Part shown: positions 7,637 to 16,856 of the stretch, in pieces
Layout: each line of letters opens with the position of its first letter
Numbering within the stretch: position 1 is the stretch's first letter
Source: Macrococcoides psychrotolerans
Lineage (GTDB): Bacteria; Bacillota; Bacilli; Staphylococcales; Staphylococcaceae
Reading direction: 5' to 3'
Assembly (NCBI RefSeq): GCF_038095555.1
Contig: NZ_CP124591.1
Coordinates: 1,674,001 to 1,738,000 of the forward strand
DNA: 64,000 bases
Made by a program: the position numbers and the translations under genes
The notes under the pieces: generated by a model
What the model saw: the letters and a program-made list of their open reading frames with translations, nothing else
What the model was told of the DNA's origin: nothing
The model's database searches: none

Positions 7637-9628
7637 TTAATTTCGTAATGCATCCACCATCATTTGCTCCGTCCATACAGGAATTCCGAGTGACTCTGCT
7701 TTTTCTCTCTTGCTACCGGCATCACTACCTGCAATAACAATATCTGTCTTCTTCGTTACAGAACTTGTCACCTTTGCACCAAGGTTCGTTAATGCTTTCG
7801 TTGCTTCGCTACGAGACATGATAGTAAGTTTACCTGTTAAAACAATCGTCTTCTCGCCGAATACCGGATGAATTTCGATATCATCTTTCGTAACCCCAGT
7901 ATAGCGCATATTTACACCATATTGTTCTAGTTTTTCAAGCAGATGAATGATGTCTTCATTTTGCAAGTAAGTGACTAAAGACTGTGCCATCTTCTCACCA
8001 ATATCATCAATTTGTGTCAATGTTTCAACTGTGGCATTCTTTAAATTATCCATCGTTCCAAATTCCTGTGCAAGCACCATACTCGCCTTTGCACCTAGAT
8101 GTCTGATACCTAATCCAAAGAGCAGCCGTTCCAGTGAATTGGCCTTAGAAGCTTCTATCGCTGCCAGTAATTTATCGACTTTCTTCTCTCCCATACGTTC
8201 TAAAGTTAAGAGTCGTTCACGTTGTAACGTATATAGATCTGCAACGTCATTTATAATATCTTCATTGTATAAGACTTCGACGATACGTTCCCCTAAACCA
8301 TCAATGTTCATCGCCGTTCTGGAAACGAAATGGATCACACCTTCTACAAGTTTCGCATCACATTTCGGATTGATGCAGCGCAAAGCCACTTCCCCTTCAA
8401 TGCGTACCAGTTCATGACCACACGACGGGCAAATTTCAGGCATATGGTACGGCTCAGTATCGTCAGGTCTTCTGTCCAATACGACGCGCACTACTTCAGG
8501 TATAATCTCTCCTGCTTTTCTTATAACGACCGAATCACCGATGCGTATATCTTTCTCGTGAATTAAATCCTCATTATGCAGCGACGCACGTCCTACAGTA
8601 GTACCCGCTACTTTCACCGGCTCTAAAATTGCAGTCGGTGTTACAACACCAGTACGCCCGATAGACAGCTCGATATCCTTTAATGTCGTTATGACTTCTT
8701 CAGCAGGAAATTTATAGGCAATCGCCCACTTCGGACTTTTCGCCGTAAAACCGAGCTCATCCTGCTTACTTAAATCGTTTACCTTAATGACGATACCGTC
8801 AATATCATAGGCTAGATCATTGCGCGCTTCTGTCCAGTATTTAATATACTCGAACACTTCTTTCATATTACGACAAAGCTTTCGTTCATGATTCGTTTTA
8901 AAGCCGATTTCGTCTAACTTGTCTAAAGCTTCACTTTGACTTTGTGCATCAAGCTCTCTTAAATCGTTCACACTGTATAGGAAGATATCTAACTTACGTT
9001 TCGCAGTAAGCTTAGAGTCCAGCTGTCTTAATGAACCTGCTGCAGCATTTCGTGGATTTGCAGCTAGCTGTTCTCCAACCTTTTCCCGATATGCATTAAG
9101 CGCAAGGAATGACTTTCTAGGCATATAGGCTTCACCACGCACTTCAAAAGTGAGCGGTACAGATAACGTCAATGGTATCGCATGAATGGTCTTTAAATTC
9201 TGCGTGATGTTCTCACCCGTTGTACCATCACCACGCGTTAAACCTTGAACGAATACACCATCGACATACTTCAGTGATACTGCAAGACCATCAATTTTCA
9301 GTTCAACCATATATTCCACTTCGCCGACTTCATCTTTAACACGCTTATCAAATGCCAGCAAATCTTCTTCGCTGAAGGCGTTGCCAAGACTTAACATCGG
9401 TGTATCATGATCAACTTTCTCAAATGCAGAGACCGGTGTCCCACCTACACGCACAGTCGGAGAATCATCCGTCTTCAGTTCTGGATGCTCACGTTCAATA
9501 TCAATCAGTTCGTGCAGTAACTTATCATATTCACTATCAGGTACAGAAGGATTATCCTGTACATGGTATTCATAGTTATACTGGTGTAGCAACTGATGCA
9601 GTTCTGTTACTCTCTGTTCAATATTCAT
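7637..9628 (-). CDS. ligA: NAD-dependent DNA ligase
   Basis: LigA (663 residues) seals nicks in replication and repair using NAD. Domain order is standard: adenylation domain with the active-site Lys in MVELKIDGLAV (about residue 112), OB fold, a four-Cys zinc finger (CPSCG then CINPKC), helix-hairpin-helix repeats, and a C-terminal BRCT domain (EKTIVLTGKL onward). It starts three bases after the pcrA stop, with the pcrA end providing the upstream region, and belongs to the pcrB-pcrA-ligA-camS operon. Nothing is missing or altered. Confidence 0.97.
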   Translation of the reverse strand: MNIEQRVTELHQLLHQYNYEYHVQDNPSVPDSEYDKLLHELIDIEREHPELKTDDSPTVRVGGTPVSAFEKVDHDTPMLSLGNAFSEEDLLAFDKRVKDEVGEVEYMVELKIDGLAVSLKYVDGVFVQGLTRGDGTTGENITQNLKTIHAIPLTLSVPLTFEVRGEAYMPRKSFLALNAYREKVGEQLAANPRNAAAGSLRQLDSKLTAKRKLDIFLYSVNDLRELDAQSQSEALDKLDEIGFKTNHERKLCRNMKEVFEYIKYWTEARNDLAYDIDGIVIKVNDLSKQDELGFTAKSPKWAIAYKFPAEEVITTLKDIELSIGRTGVVTPTAILEPVKVAGTTVGRASLHNEDLIHEKDIRIGDSVVIRKAGEIIPEVVRVVLDRRPDDTEPYHMPEICPSCGHELVRIEGEVALRCINPKCDAKLVEGVIHFVSRTAMNIDGLGERIVEVLYNEDIINDVADLYTLQRERLLTLERMGEKKVDKLLAAIEASKANSLERLLFGLGIRHLGAKASMVLAQEFGTMDNLKNATVETLTQIDDIGEKMAQSLVTYLQNEDIIHLLEKLEQYGVNMRYTGVTKDDIEIHPVFGEKTIVLTGKLTIMSRSEATKALTNLGAKVTSSVTKKTDIVIAGSDAGSKREKAESLGIPVWTEQMMVDALRN

Positions 9629-9631
9629 ACA

Positions 9632-11797
9632 TTACTCCTTCTTTTCAATTGGGGCAAACTGGCTTAACAGTCGCTTCATCCCTACAGATTTGAAGATGAT
9701 ATCCAGTTCTGTTGAACCACCTTTATCCGTCACATTGCTGATTAATCCTTCTCCCCATGATTTATGCATTACTTTGTCACCAACTTTATAGGTAGCTTGA
9801 GCTTGAGCAGCAGAAGCCGCTTGCGTCATTCTACGTGCTGGTCCGCGTTTAACACCTGCTGGAAACTTTCTCGCTACTGGTATATCCAGAATATCCTCTG
9901 GAATTTCAGAGATAAATCTCGACTTCTTATTCGCTTGTGTTCGGCCGAATAAGTTACGCATCTCAGCATGAGATAAATAAAGATGTTCTTCTGCCCTTGT
10001 AATTGCAACGTACATTAAACGACGTTCCTCTTCCATCTCGCTATCACTATTCAAGCTACGGCTATGCGGGAATATCGACTCTTCAAGACCTGCAACAAAG
10101 ACGACTTTAAACTCTAAGCCCTTTGCTGAGTGCATCGTCATCAGCGTAACTCCCGCTTCTAAATCTGCATTGTCAACATCTGCAACGAGTTGTAAATCTG
10201 TCAGGAAATTAATTAAGGACTGTTCTTCAACTGGCGTGTCCTTTTCATAATCTTTCGGCACATTCATAAACTCCTGAATGTTCTCAATACGTGACTGTGA
10301 TTCTAAAGTATTCTCTGCTTCAAGCATCTTCATATAACCCGATTTATCGAGCAGTGTCTGGGTTAATTCCGTAATAGATAAGAATTCCTGCTGCTTCATT
10401 AAGTTGTCCATCATTGTATAGAATTCAACGAGTTTCTCTGTCGTCTTCTTCGGCAGTCCGATAAAATCTACTTCAGCTAGTGCATCAAAGTAACTCAGAC
10501 CATTATGCTCTGCATAAGCGATAATCTTATCTAGTGCACCAGGCCCTATACCGCGTTTTGGTGTATTGATAATTCGCGTAAAACTGATATCTTCGTTGCT
10601 ATTAGCAACAAGGCGAAGATAACTAAGCAGGTCTTTAATTTCTTTTCTGTCATAGAACTTTGTGCCTCCGACCATCGTATAGCTGATGTTTGATTTCATC
10701 AGCGTTTCTTCGATAACACGAGACTGTGCATTCGTTCGATACAGTATTGCCATATCACTAAGCGCATAGTTTTCACGCTTTTTCTTCAATATCTCTGAAA
10801 CGATATACTCCGCTTCTGCACGTTCTGACATCGCTTTATAGTAGTTGATCTTAGAGCCATGGTCGTTGTCTGTCCAAAGTGCTTTCGGTTTGCGTTCTGT
10901 ATTATTTTTGATCACTTCATTTGCAGCAAACAGAATATTTTTCGTCGAGCGATAATTACGTTCTAAAAAGATCGTCTTAGCATCTTTATAATCATCTTCA
11001 AAGCTTAAGATGTTATAAATATCTGCCCCACGCCAGCCGTATATCGACTGATCCGAGTCCCCGACGACACAAATATTCTTAAATTTATCGGCAAGCATCT
11101 TCACGAGTAGATACTGCGCTCTATTTGTATCCTGATACTCGTCGACATGGATATACTGAAACTTCGACTGGTAATAATCCAGAACTTCAGGGACACGTTC
11201 AAACAGTTGAATCGTCGTCATAATGAGGTCGTCAAAGTCCAGTGCATGATTCTTAAGCAGCACGCGCTGGTACTCTGCATAAACTTTGCTGATCATCATA
11301 CTCATAAAGTCACTCGCTGCCTCAATCGCATCATCAGGTGATTTCATTTCATTCTTTAAGTTCGAAATTTCTGCAACGAACATACGTGGATCATACTTCT
11401 TCGGATCGATATTCTCACGTTTTAATATATCCTTAACGACAGAACGCTGATCTGTTGGGTCTAATATCGTAAAGTTACGCTCAATACCGATACGGTCAAT
11501 ATCACGTCTTAATATACGGACACACATCGAGTGGAATGTTGATATCCAGATAACATCACTCTCGTCACCGATAATCTTCTTGACACGTTCTTTCATTTCT
11601 TTCGCCGCTTTATTCGTAAATGTGATTGCTAGAATCTTATAAGGTGAAACATCTTTCTCATCAATTAAATAAGCGATGCGATGTGTCAGCACGCGTGTCT
11701 TACCAGAACCTGCTCCTGCCATAATAAGAAGTGGGCCTTCTGTCGTCATCACTGCCTGACGCTGCTCTTCATTCATATGTTTTAATAAATCATTCAT
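9632..11797 (-). CDS. pcrA: ATP-dependent DNA helicase PcrA
   Basis: This 721-residue superfamily 1 3'-5' helicase acts in repair, rolling-circle plasmid replication and transcription-coupled processes. The Walker A (AGAGSGKTRVLTHRIAYL), the Walker B VDEYQDTN, motif III (GDSDQSIYGWRGAD), motif IV (LERNYRST) and motif VI (YVAITRAEEHLYL) are all intact. The basic C-terminal linker ends in a Tudor-like domain (YKVGDKVMHKSWGEG) known to contact RNA polymerase. The ATG overlaps the stop codon of pcrB by one base (TAATG), indicating translational coupling. Confidence 0.97.
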   Translation of the reverse strand: MNDLLKHMNEEQRQAVMTTEGPLLIMAGAGSGKTRVLTHRIAYLIDEKDVSPYKILAITFTNKAAKEMKERVKKIIGDESDVIWISTFHSMCVRILRRDIDRIGIERNFTILDPTDQRSVVKDILKRENIDPKKYDPRMFVAEISNLKNEMKSPDDAIEAASDFMSMMISKVYAEYQRVLLKNHALDFDDLIMTTIQLFERVPEVLDYYQSKFQYIHVDEYQDTNRAQYLLVKMLADKFKNICVVGDSDQSIYGWRGADIYNILSFEDDYKDAKTIFLERNYRSTKNILFAANEVIKNNTERKPKALWTDNDHGSKINYYKAMSERAEAEYIVSEILKKKRENYALSDMAILYRTNAQSRVIEETLMKSNISYTMVGGTKFYDRKEIKDLLSYLRLVANSNEDISFTRIINTPKRGIGPGALDKIIAYAEHNGLSYFDALAEVDFIGLPKKTTEKLVEFYTMMDNLMKQQEFLSITELTQTLLDKSGYMKMLEAENTLESQSRIENIQEFMNVPKDYEKDTPVEEQSLINFLTDLQLVADVDNADLEAGVTLMTMHSAKGLEFKVVFVAGLEESIFPHSRSLNSDSEMEEERRLMYVAITRAEEHLYLSHAEMRNLFGRTQANKKSRFISEIPEDILDIPVARKFPAGVKRGPARRMTQAASAAQAQATYKVGDKVMHKSWGEGLISNVTDKGGSTELDIIFKSVGMKRLLSQFAPIEKKE

Positions 11798-12480
11798 TAT
11801 AATCCTACCTTTACTGTTTGTAATGCTGCCTTAATATCTGTATAGATGACGTTCCCAACGACAATTGTATCTGCGACTTCAAGCATCTCTTGTGCGCGTG
11901 CACGTGAATCAATACCTCCACCATATATCAGACGCGTAGATTTCAGTTTTCGTTTTGCAGCCTTAACCATTTCCACATCACCATAGGTTCCGCTATATTC
12001 TATATACATTGTCTTCAGCTTATATACTTCCTCAATCATCTCAGCATAGGCTTCAATATCCTCTGTCGATAATACTGTATTCGCCTTCGTTAGCTGCGCC
12101 ACTTTACTCTCTTTGTTAAGTACAATATAGCCCTCTAATGTAAACAGGTCATAATCAATCATATGACCGAACTGTTTAATTGCTTCGTGCAGTATTCCAT
12201 TGTGAAACGCTACATCCGAACTATTAAGTACAGAAGGAATCATATAATGATCAAATCCTGGTATCGCACTTTCCAAAGTCGATAATTCTAGTACGCAAGG
12301 GACTGTATATCTCCTTACACGGCTCATTAAATCGAGTACATTATCTACCGTTACATTATCAGATCCACCGATAAAGATGGCATCTGTTCCTGACTCGCAA
12401 ATAAGCTCCAGGTGTGCATCGCTAATTTCTTTCGCTGGATCTAACTTAAATACATGTTGCCAATCTTTCACTTCGTACAT
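11797..12480 (-). CDS. pcrB: Heptaprenylglyceryl phosphate synthase PcrB
   Basis: PcrB (227 residues) is a TIM-barrel prenyltransferase that joins heptaprenyl diphosphate to glycerol-1-phosphate, making an archaeal-type ether lipid precursor in Firmicutes. Family motifs are GTDAIFIGGSDNVT near residue 32 and the phosphate-binding YGGGIDSRARAQEM near residue 185. The start has AAAGGAGAG seven to eight bases upstream. It opens the pcrB-pcrA-ligA-camS operon, whose order is conserved in staphylococci and bacilli. Confidence 0.94.
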   Translation of the reverse strand: MYEVKDWQHVFKLDPAKEISDAHLELICESGTDAIFIGGSDNVTVDNVLDLMSRVRRYTVPCVLELSTLESAIPGFDHYMIPSVLNSSDVAFHNGILHEAIKQFGHMIDYDLFTLEGYIVLNKESKVAQLTKANTVLSTEDIEAYAEMIEEVYKLKTMYIEYSGTYGDVEMVKAAKRKLKSTRLIYGGGIDSRARAQEMLEVADTIVVGNVIYTDIKAALQTVKVGL

Positions 12481-12544
12481 AATGTCTCTCCTTTAAATAT
12501 TATTATTGTATATTATATCATTTATCATTCATAACATTAAAAAA

Positions 12545-12583
12545 AGAGAGGATGAGATTTTACAATTTCTTCTCATGCTCTCT
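12545..12583 (-). terminator. Terminator after the vanY pair
   Basis: On the minus strand an imperfect 13-bp stem (one mismatch) with a 13-base loop is followed by a run of T. It ends the two-gene vanY operon just before the pcrB promoter region. Confidence 0.7.
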
Positions 12584-12584
12584 A

Positions 12585-13235
12585 TTATTGTACTGTCTGA
12601 TCTTTCGGGTATAATCCAAGATATTCTTCAAGTGTTATGTTCTTAGTAAATATATCTTTTGCAATCTTTGTGCCAACATATCGCACATGCCATGACTCAT
12701 ACTGATACCCTGTAATATTTGACTTACCTTCAGGATACCTGATGATAAATCCATATTTATGTGCATTTTGTGCCAGCCATTCTCCTTCAGTCGTATCACC
12801 AAATGAAATCGTTAAATCTTTCGCAGAGTCAACAGAGCCAATATCAAAGGAAAGTCCTGTCTGATGTTCAGAGTAACCAGGGCGTGCACTATAAGTGTCT
12901 GCATTCGCATCTCGTGCTTTAAACTCTTTATATAGTTTTTCCTGCATCTGATAAGAACGATAGCCACTTCTTACAACGAGATATTCTTTATCTTTCTTGG
13001 CATCTTTAATCATCTGATCTAATTTCATACGCGCGTATCGATTCTCTCCAGGATTGAAATCAGCAGGCAATCTAATTTTCTTATTAACGATGAGTATATC
13101 ATTAATATATGTAACGCCATTACGCGTTATGCGTTCATATTTCGGTGATGCTACATATGTGTCTTTCTGTGTGACAACTTGTTCATTTGAACAGGCAGCT
13201 AAACACACAATAATGATGATGAGTAATTTCTTCAT
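12585..13235 (-). CDS. VanY-type D-Ala-D-Ala carboxypeptidase lipoprotein (copy 1)
   Basis: This 216-residue lipoprotein belongs to the M15B (VanY/DacY) zinc peptidases that remove the terminal D-Ala from peptidoglycan stem peptides. The signal peptide ends in CLAAC (lipobox), anchoring it outside the membrane. Zinc and catalytic motifs are SGYRSYQMQ, the His/Asp pair in SEHQTGLSFDIG, and the C-terminal YESWHVRYVG. It lies 13 bases after a paralogous gene (AAGGGG ribosome site in the gap) and shares nearly all motifs with it, so the two arose by tandem duplication and are one operon. No vancomycin-resistance partners are nearby; a housekeeping wall-remodelling role is likely. Confidence 0.88.
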   Translation of the reverse strand: MKKLLIIIIVCLAACSNEQVVTQKDTYVASPKYERITRNGVTYINDILIVNKKIRLPADFNPGENRYARMKLDQMIKDAKKDKEYLVVRSGYRSYQMQEKLYKEFKARDANADTYSARPGYSEHQTGLSFDIGSVDSAKDLTISFGDTTEGEWLAQNAHKYGFIIRYPEGKSNITGYQYESWHVRYVGTKIAKDIFTKNITLEEYLGLYPKDQTVQ

Positions 13236-13248
13236 GCTGTTTAACCCC

Positions 13249-13932
13249 TTATTTTAGACCGAGATATTCTTCTAATGTGAGGCCACTTTCATATACCTTC
13301 TCCGCTGTAGGTTGCCCTAGATATCTTAAATGCCACGGTTCATACTGGTACCCCGTAATATCAGTTTTTCCTTTCGGATATCGTATGATGAACCCATATT
13401 CATGGGCATGACTTTTCAGCCACTTACCTTCTTTTGTATCCTCAAAAGATTCCATAAAATCGTCTGTGCCTTCAATATTACCTAAATCAAATGCAAGTCC
13501 CGTCTGATGTTCAGAATGACCAGGGCGTGCACTATAGGTGTCTGCCTTCTTCTGTCCATCTCTTGTAACATACTGGTTATATAGTGATGCTTGCGTCTCA
13601 TAACTTCTAAAGGCACTACGGAGTACGAAGTTTAATCCGTCTTCGTTCCCTGCAGCGATCAACTCATTTAAATGCTGATTTGCCACCTGACTCACATCTG
13701 GATGATACGTTTTTGGAAGTGCTATATCTTTATTTACGATGAGAATTCCATCGATATAGGTGATTCCGTCTTTTATTTCTTTGTGATGTGTCGTTGCTCC
13801 TTGCTTTTCTTTAACTTGTACCGTTTCTTTTTTATTGTTTTGAGTCTTGTCTTTAGTTTCAACAGGTGCTTTACCCTCTTGGCAAGCAGTAAGCAGCATT
13901 GCCGACAACAGTATTACAAATAATTTTCTCAC
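13249..13932 (-). CDS. VanY-type D-Ala-D-Ala carboxypeptidase lipoprotein (copy 2)
   Basis: This is the paralogue of the next gene, an M15B zinc D,D-carboxypeptidase of about 227 residues. The GTG at 13932 was chosen as start because AGAGGAG sits five bases upstream; the in-frame ATG at 13950 lies within that site. The signal peptide ends in the lipobox LLTAC. A low-complexity linker rich in Lys, Asp and Thr (about residues 24-55) separates the anchor from the catalytic domain. Active-site motifs SAFRSYETQ, SEHQTGLAFDLG and YEPWHLRYLG are intact. It is first in the two-gene operon. Confidence 0.87.
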   Translation of the reverse strand: MRKLFVILLSAMLLTACQEGKAPVETKDKTQNNKKETVQVKEKQGATTHHKEIKDGITYIDGILIVNKDIALPKTYHPDVSQVANQHLNELIAAGNEDGLNFVLRSAFRSYETQASLYNQYVTRDGQKKADTYSARPGHSEHQTGLAFDLGNIEGTDDFMESFEDTKEGKWLKSHAHEYGFIIRYPKGKTDITGYQYEPWHLRYLGQPTAEKVYESGLTLEEYLGLK

Positions 13933-14021
13933 AGATTCTCCTCTTTTCATTTTTCTATTATATGATGAAAAAAGTACCGAATCAATAAAGACCCAGTACC
14001 TGTAAATATTAATTGTCTACG

Positions 14022-14318
14022 TTATTCTTCTTCATCCAATCGATTTAAGACGAGCGTATATGCATCGTTCCCCCATTGAAGCGAACGTTTCACGCGTGAA
14101 ATAGTAGCGGTAGATGCACCTGATTCCTTTTCAATAGAAGCATACGTATGTCCTTGCTTAATCATTTTCGCAACAAGCAGACGTTGGGATAACGACTGTA
14201 ATTCATTCACTGTACATAAATCATCAAAGAACAAATAACATTCTTCGCGTGTCTTAAGTGTCAGTATAGCATCAAATAAGTCATCCAGTTGCTTCCCTCT
14301 AAGTTTGTCAATTTGCAA
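14022..14318 (-). CDS. TrpR-like YerC/YecD family DNA-binding protein
   Basis: A 98-residue protein of the TrpR/YerC superfamily, with the helix-turn-helix of the family (YASIEKESGASTATISRVKRSLQWGN spans the recognition helix, about residues 59-85). The start is a TTG at 14318 preceded by GGGAG at a nine-base distance. Its position near pcrB and purB is conserved in staphylococci. The ligand and regulon are unknown. It is not tryptophan-specific by context, because no trp genes are near. Confidence 0.87.
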   Translation of the reverse strand: MQIDKLRGKQLDDLFDAILTLKTREECYLFFDDLCTVNELQSLSQRLLVAKMIKQGHTYASIEKESGASTATISRVKRSLQWGNDAYTLVLNRLDEEE

Positions 14319-14542
14319 AATACTCAGCTCCCTTCAAACTCTTTCATAGTATAATTTTATATCAGCAATATATAGAAGTACAGATAAAACATTTAGCTTT
14401 CCGAAACTGATCATTGATTTCGATTCCTTTTATACGATTATCCAATCTTTAATATAATCAAGTTCCTTATACATTGCCGTACATCCTATTGTATTTCAAT
14501 ATACCTTTATTAAACCACGAAACTTTAATTCTTTAAAGTAAA

Positions 14543-14568
14543 AAACCGCCTACAATCGTAAGCGGTTT
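14543..14568 (-). terminator. purB terminator
   Basis: An 11-bp stem with one mismatch and a four-base loop (AAACCGC/GCGGTTT core) is followed by TTTTTAC on the minus strand, directly after the purB stop codon. Confidence 0.85.
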
Positions 14569-14581
14569 AATAAAGTGTGAT

Positions 14582-15877
14582 TTATTCTAATCCAGCGCGG
14601 CGGAACAATGTATCGATTTGATTTAAATGGTGATTCTCGTTGAAACACTCATCAAGTTCTTCTTTCGATAATAAGTCAGTAATCTTGCTATCTTGCTCAA
14701 CTAGCTCACGGAATGGCGTCTTCGTTGCCCATGATTCCATCGCTTTCGGTTGAACAGTATCGTACGCTTCTTCACGAACCATACCTTTATCGATTAACGT
14801 AAGCATGACGCGTTGTGAGTAGATTAAGCCGAATGTCTTCTCCATATTTGCTTTCATGTTATCTTCGAAAACTGTTAAGTTATCGATGATGTTCGTGAAA
14901 CGATTTAACATGTAGTCTAACGCAATCGTTACGTCCGGTAACATAATACGTTCAGCAGATGAATGTGAAATATCACGTTCATGCCATAATGGTACATTTT
15001 CGTAAGCTGTTGTTAAGTAGCCACGAATAACACGTGCGATACCTGTAACATTCTCTGAACCGATTGGATTACGCTTATGCGGCATTGCAGAAGATCCTTT
15101 TTGACCTTTAGCAAATGCTTCTTCAACTTCACGTGTTTCAGTCTTTTGGAGACCACGTACTTCTACTGCAAACTTCTCAATTGATGTAGCAATTAAGCTT
15201 AATGTAGCAATGTAGTAAGCATGACGGTCACGTTGCAGCGTTTGTGTTGAAATTTCAGCATATCCTAATCCTAATTTCTCACAAACATAGCTTTCAATTT
15301 CAGGTGGAATGTTTGCAAACGTACCTACTGCGCCACTCATCTTACCAACTTCGATTTCTTTACGCACTTCTTTAAAACGCTTTAAGTTACGCTGCATTTC
15401 CATGTACCATAACGCCATCTTTAAACCGAATGTTGTCGGTTCAGCATGTACACCGTGCGTTCTACCCATCATGAGTGTTGTTTTATGCTTTAATGCTTTT
15501 TGTTTTAATACTTCGATGAACCTTTCAAGATCTTTCTCGATAATGTCATTCGCTTGTTTAATCACATAGCTTAACGCTGTATCCACTACATCTGTACTCG
15601 TTAAACCGTAGTGCACCCATTTCTTCTCTTCTCCTAATGTTTCAGATACTTGACGTGTAAAAGCAACAACGTCATGACGTGTTTCCATCTCAATTTCTTT
15701 TGCGCGTTCAACATCAACACGAGCATTCTGACGGATTAACTTCACATCTTCTTTAGGGATATATCCTAATTCTGCCCAAGCTTCACTTGCAAGTATCTCA
15801 ACTTCTAACCAAGCCTCAAATCTGTTTTGTTCCGTCCAGATGTTTGACATCTCTTCTCTTGAATAACGTTCAATCAT
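14582..15877 (-). CDS. purB: Adenylosuccinate lyase
   Basis: PurB (431 residues) catalyses two fumarate-releasing steps in purine synthesis: SAICAR to AICAR and adenylosuccinate to AMP. The fumarase/aspartase signature SSAMPHKRNPIGSEN is complete and lies in the mobile active-site loop. The histidine motif MMGRTHGVHAEPTTFG and the TSTDVVDTA segment are also present. Length is typical. It stands alone rather than in a pur cluster, as in staphylococci. The upstream gap (15878-16035) would carry its promoter; no purine-type riboswitch was recognised there. Confidence 0.97.
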   Translation of the reverse strand: MIERYSREEMSNIWTEQNRFEAWLEVEILASEAWAELGYIPKEDVKLIRQNARVDVERAKEIEMETRHDVVAFTRQVSETLGEEKKWVHYGLTSTDVVDTALSYVIKQANDIIEKDLERFIEVLKQKALKHKTTLMMGRTHGVHAEPTTFGLKMALWYMEMQRNLKRFKEVRKEIEVGKMSGAVGTFANIPPEIESYVCEKLGLGYAEISTQTLQRDRHAYYIATLSLIATSIEKFAVEVRGLQKTETREVEEAFAKGQKGSSAMPHKRNPIGSENVTGIARVIRGYLTTAYENVPLWHERDISHSSAERIMLPDVTIALDYMLNRFTNIIDNLTVFEDNMKANMEKTFGLIYSQRVMLTLIDKGMVREEAYDTVQPKAMESWATKTPFRELVEQDSKITDLLSKEELDECFNENHHLNQIDTLFRRAGLE

Positions 15878-16035
15878 GAATAGATTCCTCCGTAAATGTT
15901 TTATCTTAATCAGTATAACAAACTTTTAAAATTCCGTACATTTTTTATTTATTCATTTATAAAGTTCGTGTATTTTATGCTACACCTTCTATTTTAACAG
16001 ATATTTCGATGAGATAAAATTCTCATTAAAAAAAA

Positions 16036-16052
16036 CGGCCCTGAACGGACCG
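16036..16052 (-). terminator. Terminator of the NETI gene
   Basis: On the minus strand CGGTCC pairs with GGGCCG (one G-T) around a five-base loop, followed by eight T. Confidence 0.8.
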
Positions 16053-16059
16053 ATTTTCA

Positions 16060-16242
16060 TTATTGAATCTTTTTACCAGTAAAAATAATCTGTTCTTTAT
16101 ACACTTCTATTTCACCTTTTTCATTTTCACGAAAAATTGGCTTTTGAAATCTTTTTACTGGTGCATAACCTGCTTGCTTCATGCGTTCTAAACATTGTGT
16201 AATTGTTTCATTGTCTTTAACTTCAAACTTCATCTGTATCAT
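16060..16242 (-). CDS. NETI motif-containing small protein
   Basis: This 60-residue protein carries the DNETITQCLERM segment that names the NETI family, a conserved small protein of unknown function in Bacillales. It ends in a strand-rich basic region. The gene overlaps the end of the DUF2179 gene by 20 bases. An alternative start three codons in (MKFEVKDNET) is equally plausible because neither ATG has a strong ribosome site. Overlap and co-orientation indicate co-expression with the membrane protein upstream. Confidence 0.85.
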   Translation of the reverse strand: MIQMKFEVKDNETITQCLERMKQAGYAPVKRFQKPIFRENEKGEIEVYKEQIIFTGKKIQ

Positions 16243-16789
16243 ACGCCTTTAACTTTTTACTGCGCACACCTTTAACCCAGAATCCACCATGAATATTCTT
16301 AGGCTCATATGCAATGATAAATGCTTTCGGATCAAGCTGCTTCACTGTGTCCATTAATTTAAGTTCAAAACGACGTGGGGTTAAAATTTGCATTACAAGA
16401 CGATCACCATCACGGCCATGTGCTGCATAGTGCGTTACACCGTAACCTAGGTCACGCAAAGTTTTCGGAATTTCCTTATCATATTCCGCAGTCGTCACAT
16501 TGATAACGATATAGCCTAATGCAATCATTTCTTCAATCTTCATCCCTACAATAATCCCTGCACCAAATCCTAATGCATAAGCGATGATGTTTTCTATCTT
16601 ATCTAGACCATTCATTACCATACCTAATCCTACGATATAGACAAGTACTTCTAATACTGAAACAAAGGCTGCGAGATATCTATAACCTTTAAGTGTCAGA
16701 ATCATACGCATCGTTAAGAACGATACATAAAAAATATTGATAACAAATATTAATAGCACGGTAATCCATGGGTTATCTATTGCCGGCAC
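16223..16789 (-). CDS. DUF2179/UPF0316 membrane protein
   Basis: A 188-residue protein with three N-terminal membrane segments (about residues 9-28, 35-55 and 60-85) followed by a soluble C-terminal DUF2179 domain (VTTAEYDKEIPKTLRDLGYG to the end). The GRDGDRLVMQILTPRRFELKL portion is typical of UPF0316 proteins of Bacillales. Related DUF2179 domains occur in YitT-family membrane proteins. The substrate or role is unknown. It forms an operon with the NETI gene. Confidence 0.88.
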   Translation of the reverse strand: MPAIDNPWITVLLIFVINIFYVSFLTMRMILTLKGYRYLAAFVSVLEVLVYIVGLGMVMNGLDKIENIIAYALGFGAGIIVGMKIEEMIALGYIVINVTTAEYDKEIPKTLRDLGYGVTHYAAHGRDGDRLVMQILTPRRFELKLMDTVKQLDPKAFIIAYEPKNIHGGFWVKGVRSKKLKAYDTDEV

Positions 16790-16856
16790 TGTAATCCCCC
16801 CTATAAAAAATCATTCTTAAATTCTACTACTGAAGATAAGGGTTTGCAATGGTAAT

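Noticed and set aside
13960..14010. Possible terminator after the YerC gene
   Set aside because: The two GTAC-containing segments do not form a proper inverted repeat.
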